Shown one piece after another: positions 1-6,329 of a DNA stretch of 7,110 bases. Both the position numbers and the translations under genes were made by a program. Position 1 is the stretch's first letter. The number at the start of each line of letters is the position of its first letter. Origin of the DNA: an uncultured Collinsella sp. GTDB lineage: Bacteria; Actinomycetota; Coriobacteriia; Coriobacteriales; Coriobacteriaceae. The stretch covers positions 1 through 7,110 of the forward strand of contig UQSK01000073.1 of NCBI GenBank assembly GCA_900543605.1. The letters are read 5' to 3'. Below the pieces are notes generated by a model. The model saw only the letters and a program-made list of their open reading frames with translations, was not told the DNA's origin and ran no database searches.

Positions 1-46
1 AGATTACTACGCGTCTCGTGGGCTCGGAGATGTGTATAAGAGACAG
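1..46 (+). other. Nextera adapter, P7/i7/Read 2 side (artefact)
   Basis: This is not genomic DNA. Bases 13-46 match the 34-base Illumina Nextera Read 2 transposase adapter, ending in the 19-base Tn5 mosaic end AGATGTGTATAAGAGACAG at 28-46. Bases 1-4 (AGAT) match the end of the P7 primer. Bases 5-12 (TACTACGC) sit exactly where the i7 index belongs; the reverse complement GCGTAGTA matches, from memory, Nextera XT v2 index N719. Translated in the modA frame, the adapter gives the well-known contaminant peptide SEMCIRD. Genomic sequence starts at 47. Confidence 0.98.
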
Positions 47-713
47 GCTCTACACCGGGCAGACCGGCACCACCTTTGCCGACACGCAGTTTAAGGCCTC
101 CGGCGACCTCGTTGAGCAGATGCGTGCCGGTGCCGCCGTCGACGTGCTCATCACGGCCTCCAAGGGCACCATGGACGACGCCGAAGCCGCCGAGCTCGTC
201 GATGCCGACACGCGTGAGGACATGTTCGTCAACGACCTCGTGATCATTCGCGCCGAGGGCTCCGATACTAAGGTCGAGGCCATCGCCGACGTCGCGAATC
301 TGGACGGTAAGATTGCCATTGGCGACGCCAAGACCGTCCCCGCCGGCAAGTACGCCAACCAGGCCCTGGCCTCCGTGGGCCTCTACACCGGTACCGAGGG
401 CGACGACGGCGAGTATGCTCCCGAGATCGCCGACAAGGTGGCCCTGGCCGACAAGGTCGGCACTGCTGCGTCTTACGTCTCTACGGGCGACTGCGTGGCT
501 GGTTTTGTCTACAGCTCCGACATCTTCCGCTACGACGGCATCGAGGAAGCCTTTGTGTGCCCCGAGGACTCGCACAAGCCCATCGTGTACCCGGGTGCCG
601 TTGCCGAGAGCTCCGAGCACGCCGACAAGGCCAAGGCGTTCATCGACTTCTGCCTGACCAACAAGAAGGCCCAGAAGATTTGGGCCAAGTACGGCTTTGA
701 GCTTTCCGCGTAG
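47..713 (+). CDS. modA: Molybdate ABC transporter substrate-binding protein ModA, 5'-truncated
   Basis: This is the extracellular solute receptor that binds molybdate (and usually tungstate) and delivers it to ModB. About 221 genuine residues remain, from LYTGQTGT to the TAG at 711-713. ModA-family landmarks in order are SGDLVEQMRAGAAVDVLITA (the glycine/serine anion-binding stretch and the conserved ADV-type segment), NDLVIIRAEG, IAIGDAKTVPAGKYANQAL (the GDP-x-x-VPAG-type motif), the hinge-region GFVYSSDI, and a C-terminal YPGAV followed by AKAFIDFCLTNKKAQKIWAKYGF. The start codon, signal peptide and probably 50-75 N-terminal residues are missing because the contig switches to adapter at base 46. 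A GTG at 18 gives an apparent open start, but it lies inside the adapter and is false. modB follows 68 bases downstream on the same strand, so this is the first surviving gene of a modABC operon. Preference for molybdate over tungstate cannot be read from the sequence. Confidence 0.93.
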
Positions 714-770
714 TGCGGCTTGGCGCGATAATTCCATCGTTTTGTTTTTCACTTCGTCCTTGTATTCGCT

Positions 771-784
771 TGGAGCTTTTCGTG
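771..784 (+). promoter_or_regulatory. Ribosome binding site deciding the modB GTG start
   Basis: TGGAG at 771-775 lies six bases before GTG at 782. This supports GTG 782 over the more upstream in-frame GTG at 713, which overlaps the modA stop and has no such site. It also places a typical signal peptide at the very N-terminus of ModB. Confidence 0.7.
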
Positions 785-2224
785 CTTAATAGATTCCGCA
801 TGCTTGTCGCCTGTGCTTTGACCTTCGCGCTTTGCTGGGTGCCGGGATTTGCGTTTGCCGGGGACGCTGAGCACGGGGCCCAGGTTGCTGCGACCGCTCA
901 TGGGCTTTCCTATGGGATCGAAGGTTTTGAGCGGTTGGCCAAGGGGACCGCTCGTGCCATGGAGGGCCAGCCTGAGGGCTACCGGTTTCCCGTTGACGAG
1001 GACGTGGACCTTGTAGTGGCGCCTGCCGCCGATCGCGTTGTGGTGTGGATATCGCCCAAGGCGGTCGAGAAGTATGGGTTGGATCCGCAGGACAACGAGT
1101 GCGTATCGGGTCTCAAGGCCCTCGTCTGTGAGCTCGACAGCGCAAACTGCATGGGAGGTGCGCAGCTGGGGGACGTGGATCTTCCTTGGTATGTCACGGC
1201 GGAAACAACGTTTGATGCCGGCGGGTATACCTATAGCTTTGACGAGCGCGGTGCGGATGGGGACCGCTATGTGGTGATTGCATCAGCCTCGGGTGATGCC
1301 AAGGGCGGCGCGCGTTGGCTTGATAGCGCTCAAATGGTAGAGGCATCGTCTGTCGTGTTGCGGGATGAGCAGGGCCCCTTGACCTCCTTGGCCTCCTTTT
1401 TGGGCGACATCGACTACCGTCCGTTTTGGGTGTCTATCAAAACGAGCGGCCTCGCCCTGCTGATCTCCTTTGCGCTGGGCCTGTTTGCCGCATGGAAGAC
1501 CATGGGTACTACGAGCCGTATCAAGGGCCTGCTCGACTCGGTCTTTACCATCCCTATGGTGCTGCCGCCCACGGTCTGCGGCTTTCTGCTCCTCATGCTG
1601 TTTGGTCGATCGACCGGGGTCGGTCGGTGGCTTATCGCGCATGGCATCTCGATCGTCTTTACGTGGCCCGCGGCGGTGATATCCGCCGTGGTGGTGTCGT
1701 TTCCCCTGGTCTACCGCACGGCGCTCGGAGCCTTCGAGAGCCTCGACACGCAGATGCTCGACGCCGCGCGAACCTTGGGATGGACCGAACGTCGCATCTT
1801 TGCCAAGCTCATGATGCCGCTTGGCTGGCCCTCGATTGCCGCCGGCACGGTGCTCGCCTTCGCGCGTGCCATGGGCGAGTTTGGCTGCACCCTGTTCTTT
1901 GCGGGCAACTACGCCGGCATTACCCAGACCATCCCCATCGCCATCTACTTTGAGTGGATGGGCGGCAACACGTCGGTGGCGCTCTTTTGGGTCATCGTCG
2001 TAATCGTGTTCAGTTTCCTGGTCATCCTGTTCATCAATATGTACACCGCTCATTCGCAAAAGTATCGCGAGCGGGGCCTTTCCCGTGCGGAGCGCAAGCG
2101 GATCAAAGATCTTGCCGGACAGGGCGATTCGCTCGACCCGGCGGGCGGCGATGCCTTGCGTATCGATCGCGAGGCGCTGGCCGAGCTCATGCGCGATGAT
2201 GCCGCTTTGCAGGGAGGTCGATAG
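782..2224 (+). CDS. modB: Molybdate ABC transporter permease ModB with exported N-terminal domain
   Basis: This is the membrane channel subunit for molybdate import. With GTG 782 as start it has 480 residues, about twice the usual 220-270 of ModB. Residues 1-26 form a signal peptide (basic NRFR, hydrophobic core, likely cleavage after AFA). Residues about 27-210 form a soluble, presumably extracytoplasmic domain that I do not recognise, with cysteines at about 107, 116 and 123. Residues about 217-420 are the permease: LPP near 261 followed by LLLMLFGRSTGVG, the cytoplasmic EAA loop LDAARTLGWTERRIFAKLMM (about 326-345) that docks on the ATPase, and the ModB-typical GEFGCTLFFAGNYAGITQT (from about 365). 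A charged cytoplasmic tail of about 60 residues ends the protein. The topology is consistent: a cleaved signal leaves the extra domain outside, where ModB N-termini normally lie. modC starts three bases after the stop. The permease identity is firm; the role of the extra domain is unknown, possibly receptor docking or an accessory binding site. Confidence 0.92.
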   Translation: MLNRFRMLVACALTFALCWVPGFAFAGDAEHGAQVAATAHGLSYGIEGFERLAKGTARAMEGQPEGYRFPVDEDVDLVVAPAADRVVVWISPKAVEKYGLDPQDNECVSGLKALVCELDSANCMGGAQLGDVDLPWYVTAETTFDAGGYTYSFDERGADGDRYVVIASASGDAKGGARWLDSAQMVEASSVVLRDEQGPLTSLASFLGDIDYRPFWVSIKTSGLALLISFALGLFAAWKTMGTTSRIKGLLDSVFTIPMVLPPTVCGFLLLMLFGRSTGVGRWLIAHGISIVFTWPAAVISAVVVSFPLVYRTALGAFESLDTQMLDAARTLGWTERRIFAKLMMPLGWPSIAAGTVLAFARAMGEFGCTLFFAGNYAGITQTIPIAIYFEWMGGNTSVALFWVIVVIVFSFLVILFINMYTAHSQKYRERGLSRAERKRIKDLAGQGDSLDPAGGDALRIDREALAELMRDDAALQGGR

Positions 2225-2227
2225 GCC

Positions 2228-3298
2228 ATGTCGCTCGTTCTGGATATCAAAAAGCGCTATCCCGGGTTTATGCTCGACATGCAGCTCGAGGCCGGCGAGG
2301 ATCGTGTGGCGCTGCTCGGTGCCTCGGGTTGCGGCAAGAGCTGTACGCTGCGCTGCATCGCCGGCGTGGAGACGCCCGACGAGGGCAAGATCGTCGTCAA
2401 CGGCGTGACCTTTTTTGACTCGGCGACGGGCATCAACCTGTCGCCCCAGGAGCGAAAATGCGCCCTGCTGTTCCAAAACTATCAGCTGTTTCCCAACATG
2501 ACGGTGGCCGATAACGTATGCGCCGGTGTAAAGGATGCGGGCGACGCCGCCGCGCGCAAAAAGCTCGCCGAGCGCTATCTGGGCATTTTCGGTCTGTCCG
2601 ATTTTGCCGACCGCTATCCCGCGCGACTCTCGGGCGGTCAGCAACAACGTGTGGCGCTTGCCCGCATGGTGGCGGCGCATCCGGGCATTTTTATGTTCGA
2701 CGAGCCCATGAGCGCACTCGATTCCTATCTTAAGAGCGCCCTCGAACAGAACATGCTCGACCTGTTCGATGTATGCAACCGCACCGTGCTCTACGTGAGC
2801 CACGACATCGACGAAGCGTGCCGCCTGTGCGGGCGCATCTGCGTGATGCACGACGGGCATGTTGAGGAGATCGGCTCCGTCGAGGACGTGGTCCGCCGTC
2901 CGCAGACGCTGGCGGCACTGCGCCTGACGGGCTGCAAGAACACAAGCCGGGCGCGCAAGATCGGCGACGAAGAAGTTGAGGCCCTCGACTGGGGCATGAC
3001 CTTTAATGTGGGTCGCGAGGTTCCCGATAATGCAGCGTACCTGGGCATTCGCGCAAGCTACTTCCATGTTGACAATCGCGCGGAGCGGGGACGCAACAGC
3101 TATGATTTGCACGTGGCCCGCGTGAGCGATTCGCGTTTTGAGCGCCTGGTGCTGCTGGACGTGCCGCGCGCTGGTGCGCCCACGCGTCTGCAGTGGAAGG
3201 TCAACAAGGTGGGCGTGCCTGTCGACGAGCTGCCGCAAGCAGGCGAGACGCTGCGCATGCACTTCGATGCGAGTAGAATCCACTTGGTTTGTCGATAG
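2228..3298 (+). CDS. modC: Molybdate ABC transporter ATP-binding protein ModC
   Basis: This cytoplasmic ATPase powers molybdate import through ModB. It has 356 residues, the usual ModC length. The ABC motifs are complete: Walker A GASGCGKS (31-38), Q-loop glutamine 83 in LLFQNYQLFP, signature LSGGQQQRVALARM (from 134), Walker B IFMFDE (154-159, catalytic glutamate 159), D-loop SALD, and the H-loop histidine 192 in YVSHDIDEA. The C-terminal part, about 240-354, resembles the regulatory TOBE/MOP region of ModC (strand-rich, ending GETLRMHFDASRIHLV), though it is divergent. The ATG is chosen because GGGAGGT at 2212-2218 precedes it by nine bases. The gene starts three bases after modB and is followed by an intrinsic terminator, so it is the last gene of the operon. 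Other oxyanion or iron importers share the ATPase fold; the adjacent ModA and ModB settle the assignment. Confidence 0.93.
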   Translation: MSLVLDIKKRYPGFMLDMQLEAGEDRVALLGASGCGKSCTLRCIAGVETPDEGKIVVNGVTFFDSATGINLSPQERKCALLFQNYQLFPNMTVADNVCAGVKDAGDAAARKKLAERYLGIFGLSDFADRYPARLSGGQQQRVALARMVAAHPGIFMFDEPMSALDSYLKSALEQNMLDLFDVCNRTVLYVSHDIDEACRLCGRICVMHDGHVEEIGSVEDVVRRPQTLAALRLTGCKNTSRARKIGDEEVEALDWGMTFNVGREVPDNAAYLGIRASYFHVDNRAERGRNSYDLHVARVSDSRFERLVLLDVPRAGAPTRLQWKVNKVGVPVDELPQAGETLRMHFDASRIHLVCR

Positions 3299-3309
3299 CG
3301 CCGGGTAAT

Positions 3310-3345
3310 GCCGTCGGGGATATAAGCCTCGGCGGCTTTGTCTTG
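3310..3345 (+). terminator. Intrinsic terminator of the mod operon
   Basis: A 10-bp stem pairs 3310-3319 (GCCGTCGGGG) with 3327-3336 (CCTCGGCGGC). It contains two G-U pairs and a seven-base loop ATATAAG. The T-rich run TTTGTCTT follows at 3337. It sits 11 bases after the modC stop and separates the mod operon from the downstream reductase cluster. Confidence 0.82.
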
Positions 3346-3374
3346 CCGCGCGCCGAATGAGGGATGGCAAACTC

Positions 3375-3403
3375 TTATCAATTAAGATAATTATTTATTA
3401 AAC
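3375..3403 (+). promoter_or_regulatory. AT-rich island with palindrome, probable promoter/operator region
   Basis: About 28 bases of nearly pure A/T stand out in otherwise GC-rich DNA, directly after the mod terminator and upstream of the reductase cluster. The first 16 bases are a palindrome, TTATC-AATTAA-GATAA (3375-3390), the shape of a dimeric repressor or activator site. Several overlapping weak -10-like hexamers lie in 3391-3402, but I cannot fix one -35/-10 pair. That a promoter lies here is inferred from position and composition; the regulator is unknown. Confidence 0.45.
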
Positions 3404-3431
3404 GACGGCACACGAGGCTGTCGTACGAATG

Positions 3432-3480
3432 TCAACGGTGTTCGCATGGTCGACGACCGTTGATATAGTTGACCTCAACT
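3432..3480 (+). promoter_or_regulatory. Cluster of TCAAC/GTTGA inverted repeats, possible operator
   Basis: TCAACGGT (3432-3439) and ACCGTTGA (3456-3463) form a perfect 8-bp inverted repeat with a 16-base spacer. Immediately downstream, AGTTGA-CC-TCAACT (3467-3480) is a second perfect inverted repeat with a 2-base centre. Four TCAAC/GTTGA boxes therefore fall within 50 bases, ending just before the strong ribosome binding site at 3484. A two-base centre is too tight for an RNA loop, so a protein-binding operator is more likely for the second one. The first could be either an operator or an RNA hairpin. Confidence 0.45.
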
Positions 3481-3499
3481 TGTAGAGGAGGGTGCGCAC

Positions 3500-3568
3500 A
3501 TGCCGCAGACGACATACATTCGCCGCGTTGCCGCGCGCGCCCTGTATACGGCTCGGAGTCGCATATGA
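3500..3568 (+). CDS. Putative 22-residue leader peptide
   Basis: A short ORF, MPQTTYIRRVAARALYTARS followed by RI and TGA, is preceded by AGAGGAGGG (3484-3492) at a spacing of seven bases. This is one of the strongest ribosome binding sites in the window and has no other start codon to serve. The peptide is arginine-rich (five of 22) and matches no family I know. It lies in the transcript leader of the reductase cluster, so it may be a leader peptide coupling translation to downstream expression, or a small basic protein. The ribosome binding site is seen directly; a function is not. Confidence 0.4.
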   Translation: MPQTTYIRRVAARALYTARSRI

Positions 3569-3735
3569 GCAGGTATGTTCACGGCTCCGGGAGAGACGAC
3601 GCGCAACTAAATAATCGACCGCAAAGCAGGTTCCCCAAAATTCCGGGTTTAGGCGCGGCTGGGTTTTCGCCACCCACCGTGCAGCAATACCGTAGCTATT
3701 CATTTTTGGTTCGAGAGGGGAACCGTCATGGCTGA
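3565..3735 (+). CDS. Possible 56-residue ORF overlapping the leader ORF and the reductase start
   Basis: An ATG at 3565 overlaps the TGA of the 22-codon ORF (ATGA). It has CGGAG at 3554-3558 six bases upstream, and it runs to TGA at 3733-3735, eight bases into the next gene. This arrangement could couple translation from the leader ORF through to the reductase. The product, beginning MSRYVHGSGRDDAQ, is low-complexity and resembles nothing I recognise. The reductase has its own strong ribosome binding site, and this ORF covers an apparently structured leader, so it may be fortuitous. Confidence 0.2.
   Translation: MSRYVHGSGRDDAQLNNRPQSRFPKIPGLGAAGFSPPTVQQYRSYSFLVREGNRHG
3629..3727 (+). promoter_or_regulatory. 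Structured leader that can mask the reductase ribosome binding site
   Basis: GAGAGGGG (3713-3720), seven bases before ATG 3728, is the ribosome binding site. GGTTCCCC at 3629-3636 is perfectly complementary over eight bases to GGGGAACC at 3717-3724, which contains half of that site. The stem can continue with AAAA (3637-3640) against the T run at 3703-3707. An alternative local hairpin, GGTTC (3708-3712) with GAACC (3720-3724), puts most of the ribosome binding site in its loop, so the two folds are mutually exclusive. Between the long-range arms lies another hairpin, GGGT/ACCC plus GGCG/CGCC (3645-3675) with a 3-base bulge. It matches no riboswitch class I know. A regulatory role is inferred. 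Confidence 0.45.
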
Positions 3736-5011
3736 AGAATTTGATTTCCATCCGATGTGGGAGAGCCTCGGCATGAATCTTGCCGACCACGACATGCTGC
3801 TGGGCGCCGTGGGCCAGATGTACGGCGATATGTTCCTGACGCAGAACAATCGCCCCAAGTCCACGTCCTACCTGGATTTTGTCGCCACCAACATCCACAG
3901 CGGCCGAATTAAGGAGATGCTCGACAAGAAGGAGGCCGGCGAGGCCACCAAGATTGTTGGCAGCTTCTGCGTCTACGTGCCCGAGGAGATTGTGCTCGCC
4001 TGCGACGGTATCCCCGTGGGTCTGTGCTCGGGTGCCGATTGGGCAACCGATAAGGTCGAGGAGCACCTGCCGCGCAACACCTGCCCGCTCATCAAGAGCT
4101 TTGCCGGCTTTAAGCTGGGCGAGGTCTGCCCCTACATTGAGTCGAGCGACTTGGTGGTGGGCGAGAACACCTGCGACGGCAAGAAGAAGGCCTACGAGTT
4201 CTTTGCCACGCAAAAGAACATGTACGTCATGGATATTCCCAACGTACACGACGAGTCGACGCTCGTGACCTGGAAGGCCGAGGTCAAGAAGCTCGCCGAC
4301 AAGATCGAGGAAGAGTGTGGCGTCAAGATTACGCCTGAGCGCCTGAAGGCTGCCATCCACGCCGTCAACGAGAAGCGTCGCGCCCTGCAGCGTCTGGCTG
4401 CGACCCGCGCTGCCGATCCGGCGCCCATCAGCGGTCTCGACAGCCTGCTGACCGTTCAGGCCGCCTTTATGGATGACACGCCGCGTCTGACCGGCGCCAT
4501 CAACGAAATGGCGGCTGAGTGCGAGCAGCGCGTTGAGGCCGGCGAGGGTGTGGCGCCCAAGGGCACCAAGCGCATCCTGTACACCGGTACGCCCATGGCC
4601 GTGCCCAACTGGAAGCTGTTCAACCTCATCGAGAAGGCCGGCGGCGTCGTGGTGGGCGAGGAGTCCTGCACGGGCTCGCGCTACTACAAGGACCTGGTCG
4701 ACGAGTCCGGTGAGACGGTTGACGAGATGCTCGACGCCATCGCCGAGCGCTACTTTAAGATCAACTGCGCCGTCTTTACGCCCAACGACCAGCGTATGAA
4801 GGACATTGTCCAGATGGCCAAGGACCTGCATGCCGACGGCATCGTCGACGTGGCCTTGCAGTTCTGCACGCTCTACGAGATGGAGTCGTTTGCCGTGGAG
4901 AAGGCCGCCGAAGAGGCCGGCATCCCGTTTATGCACATCACGACCGACTACGCCGGCGAGGATGCAGGCCAACTGCAAACCAGGATTGAGGCTTTCTTGG
5001 AAACCATTTAG
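3728..5011 (+). CDS. Double-cubane-cluster protein (DCCP)-type reductase, 2-hydroxyacyl-CoA dehydratase family
   Basis: This 427-residue protein belongs to the HgdB/FldC/BcrB family (COG1775), in the branch of the Carboxydothermus double-cubane-cluster protein. Family members receive low-potential electrons from an ATP-driven activator; DCCP itself carries an [8Fe-9S] double cubane and reduces small molecules such as acetylene in vitro. Visible motifs are SFCVYVPEEIV (C81), VGLCSG (C100), NTCPLIKSF (C119), EVCPYIESSDLVVGE (C134), NTCDGKKKAYE (C149), EESCTGSRYY (C314), INCAVFTPNDQR (C347) and LQFCTLYEMES (C380). The C-terminus, ITTDYAGEDAGQLQTRIEAF, is also typical. The first 80 residues (FDFHPMWESLGMNLADHD onwards) are an N-terminal extension of about 39 residues over the next gene's product, as I recall for DCCP homologues. 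The start is fixed by the ribosome binding site at 3713-3720. No CoA-transferase is in view, so a classical amino-acid-fermenting dehydratase is not supported. The substrate is unknown. Confidence 0.88.
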   Translation: MAEEFDFHPMWESLGMNLADHDMLLGAVGQMYGDMFLTQNNRPKSTSYLDFVATNIHSGRIKEMLDKKEAGEATKIVGSFCVYVPEEIVLACDGIPVGLCSGADWATDKVEEHLPRNTCPLIKSFAGFKLGEVCPYIESSDLVVGENTCDGKKKAYEFFATQKNMYVMDIPNVHDESTLVTWKAEVKKLADKIEEECGVKITPERLKAAIHAVNEKRRALQRLAATRAADPAPISGLDSLLTVQAAFMDDTPRLTGAINEMAAECEQRVEAGEGVAPKGTKRILYTGTPMAVPNWKLFNLIEKAGGVVVGEESCTGSRYYKDLVDESGETVDEMLDAIAERYFKINCAVFTPNDQRMKDIVQMAKDLHADGIVDVALQFCTLYEMESFAVEKAAEEAGIPFMHITTDYAGEDAGQLQTRIEAFLETI

Positions 5012-5024
5012 GGCTATCCGGTCC

Positions 5025-5130
5025 AGCGGCTTCCCCAAGCACCCGATCTTGCCGTTCAAACCATCGCTTGCATACCAAAGTACGCGGCGCTCCTCTTTCA
5101 CGGCAACCTCGGGCACCTGGGAAAGCCGTT
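5025..5130 (+). repeat. Long imperfect hairpin repeat, copy 1
   Basis: The 154-base gap between the two reductase genes is dominated by a long hairpin. Bases 5025-5055 pair with 5100-5130 about one axis (paired positions sum to 10155), with only short mismatches (5033, 5038, 5040-5041, 5047-5048). The same axis continues into an apical hairpin, GCATAC (5070-5075) with GTACGC (5080-5085), loop CAAA and one A-C mismatch. The central part and general design recur at 6324-6432. It starts 14 bases after the stop codon. No T-run follows, so it is not a standard terminator. It could be a dispersed genomic repeat, an mRNA processing or stability element, or a small non-autonomous mobile element. Confidence 0.85.
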
Positions 5131-5165
5131 TCCTTGGTTGGTTAAAAGGTTTGTTAAGGAGTTAT

Positions 5166-6329
5166 ATGTCGGAAAATATTGAGCAGCCGTTGCCGTCCAC
5201 GTTTGAGGAGTTCAACGAGCAACGCAAGGCGGCGTTTATTCGCGTCAAGGATTATAAGCAGGCGGGTAATCGCCTGGTCGGTTTTCTGTGCAGCTACACG
5301 CCGCTCGAGATTATCGATGCCGCGGGGGCTGCGAGCGTGGCGCTGTGCGGCACGTCCGACGAGGTGATTCCCGAGGCCGAGAAGGTGCTGCCGGCAAACC
5401 TGTGCCCGCTCATCAAGTCTACGTATGGTTTTGCCTATTCGCAAAAGTGCCCGTTTACGTACTTTAGCGACATGATCATCGGCGAGACCACCTGCGACGG
5501 CAAGAAGAAGATGTACGAGCTACTCAACGAGCTCAAGCGCACGCACATTCTGCATCTTCCGCAGGGCCGCGATCGCGCCTACGAGCGTGAAGGCTGGTAC
5601 GAGGAGTGCCGCCTGCTCAAGGAGGAGCTCGAGGGTTTCTACGGCATCACGATTACCGACGATGACCTGCGCGCTGCCGTTCGTCGTCGCAACCGCTTGC
5701 GTGCGGCCCAGCTCGAAATGTTTGCGCTGCAGGCCAACCAGCCGGCGGCCATGAGCGGCGTCGACCTGATGAGTACCATGTTTGCCGGTACGTTCAGCTT
5801 TGATATCGAGGCCTATACGCAGCAGCTGGAGCAAAAGGTTGTCAAGCTGCGCGAGGCCTACGACGCGGGCGAGCGCCCGGTTGCGGCGGATGCCAAGCGC
5901 ATTCTGATCACCGGCTGCCCAGTGGGTGGCGTAATCAACAAGATCGGTCGCACCATCGAGTCCAACGGCGGTGTGGTCGTGTGCATGGACGACTGCTCGG
6001 GCGAGCGCACAGCGGCTATGATGATCGACCCGGACGCGCCCGACATTCTGCGCGCCATCGCCGACCGTTACCTGGATATCAACTGCTCGGTCATGACGCC
6101 TAACGACGGCCGCATGGAGAACACACTGACCATGTGCGAGAAGTACCATGTCGATGGCGTGGTAGAGAGCGTGCTACAGGCCTGCCACACCTTCAACGTT
6201 GAGAGCGCGCGCATGCAGGAGGCCGTCGAGGGTGCGGGTATTCCGTATATGAAGATCGAGACCGACTACAGCAACGGCGACATGGGTCAGATCGAGACCC
6301 GCATCGCCGCCTTCATCGAAACCCTCTAG
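5166..6329 (+). CDS. YjiM-like double-cubane-cluster-type reductase, 2-hydroxyacyl-CoA dehydratase family
   Basis: This second, distinct family member has 387 residues and by recall resembles E. coli YjiM closely along its length. Motifs are FLCSYTPLEII (C42), ALCGTSDE (C61), NLCPLIKSTYGF (C80), KCPFTYFSD (C95), ETTCDGKKKMYE (C110), ITGCPVGG (C251), DDCSGER (C277), INCSVMTPNDGR (C307) and QACHTFNVES (C340), ending IETDYSNGDMGQIETRIAAF. Eight of these cysteines align with those of the upstream gene (offsets 37-40). It is thus a full paralogue rather than a complementary half subunit. ATG 5166 is chosen for TAAGGAG at 5155-5161, though the 4-base spacing is short. The reading frame is open upstream to 4806, but that part overlaps the previous gene and the hairpin and has no family similarity. 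Together with the upstream paralogue it could form a heterodimer, or each could work alone with the shared activator. The reaction is unknown. Confidence 0.88.
   Translation: MSENIEQPLPSTFEEFNEQRKAAFIRVKDYKQAGNRLVGFLCSYTPLEIIDAAGAASVALCGTSDEVIPEAEKVLPANLCPLIKSTYGFAYSQKCPFTYFSDMIIGETTCDGKKKMYELLNELKRTHILHLPQGRDRAYEREGWYEECRLLKEELEGFYGITITDDDLRAAVRRRNRLRAAQLEMFALQANQPAAMSGVDLMSTMFAGTFSFDIEAYTQQLEQKVVKLREAYDAGERPVAADAKRILITGCPVGGVINKIGRTIESNGGVVVCMDDCSGERTAAMMIDPDAPDILRAIADRYLDINCSVMTPNDGRMENTLTMCEKYHVDGVVESVLQACHTFNVESARMQEAVEGAGIPYMKIETDYSNGDMGQIETRIAAFIETL

Noticed and set aside
713..781. Upstream GTG start for modB overlapping the modA stop
   Set aside because: It has no ribosome binding site and would bury the signal peptide behind 23 residues; GTG 782 has TGGAG at a good spacing.
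782..814. Possible lipoprotein signal (LVAC) near the ModB N-terminus
   Set aside because: The hydrophobic stretch before that cysteine is only about four residues, too short for a lipobox signal; a normal signal peptide ending AFA fits better.
1283..3370. 695-codon open frame on the - strand across modB/modC
   Set aside because: It is antisense to well-supported genes. It is a shadow of the strong third-position GC bias, which removes stops from one antisense frame, and its translation shows no domain.
3467..3500. MerR/SoxR-type promoter with TTGACC as -35
   Set aside because: The sequence resembles one half of such an operator, but there is no -10 element at 17-20 bases and the other half-site is absent; the space is occupied by the ribosome binding site.
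47..5011. Direct functional link between molybdate import and the Fe-S reductases
   Set aside because: A terminator separates the operons, and known DCCP/dehydratase enzymes use Fe-S clusters without molybdenum; adjacency alone does not support a link.
3398..5116. 572-codon open frame on the - strand across the first reductase
   Set aside because: This is the same codon-bias shadow. It runs through the leader and hairpin repeat and shows no recognisable protein features.
4806..5165. Upstream extension of the second reductase reading frame
   Set aside because: It overlaps the first reductase gene in another frame and the hairpin repeat, has no family similarity, and TAAGGAG marks ATG 5166.
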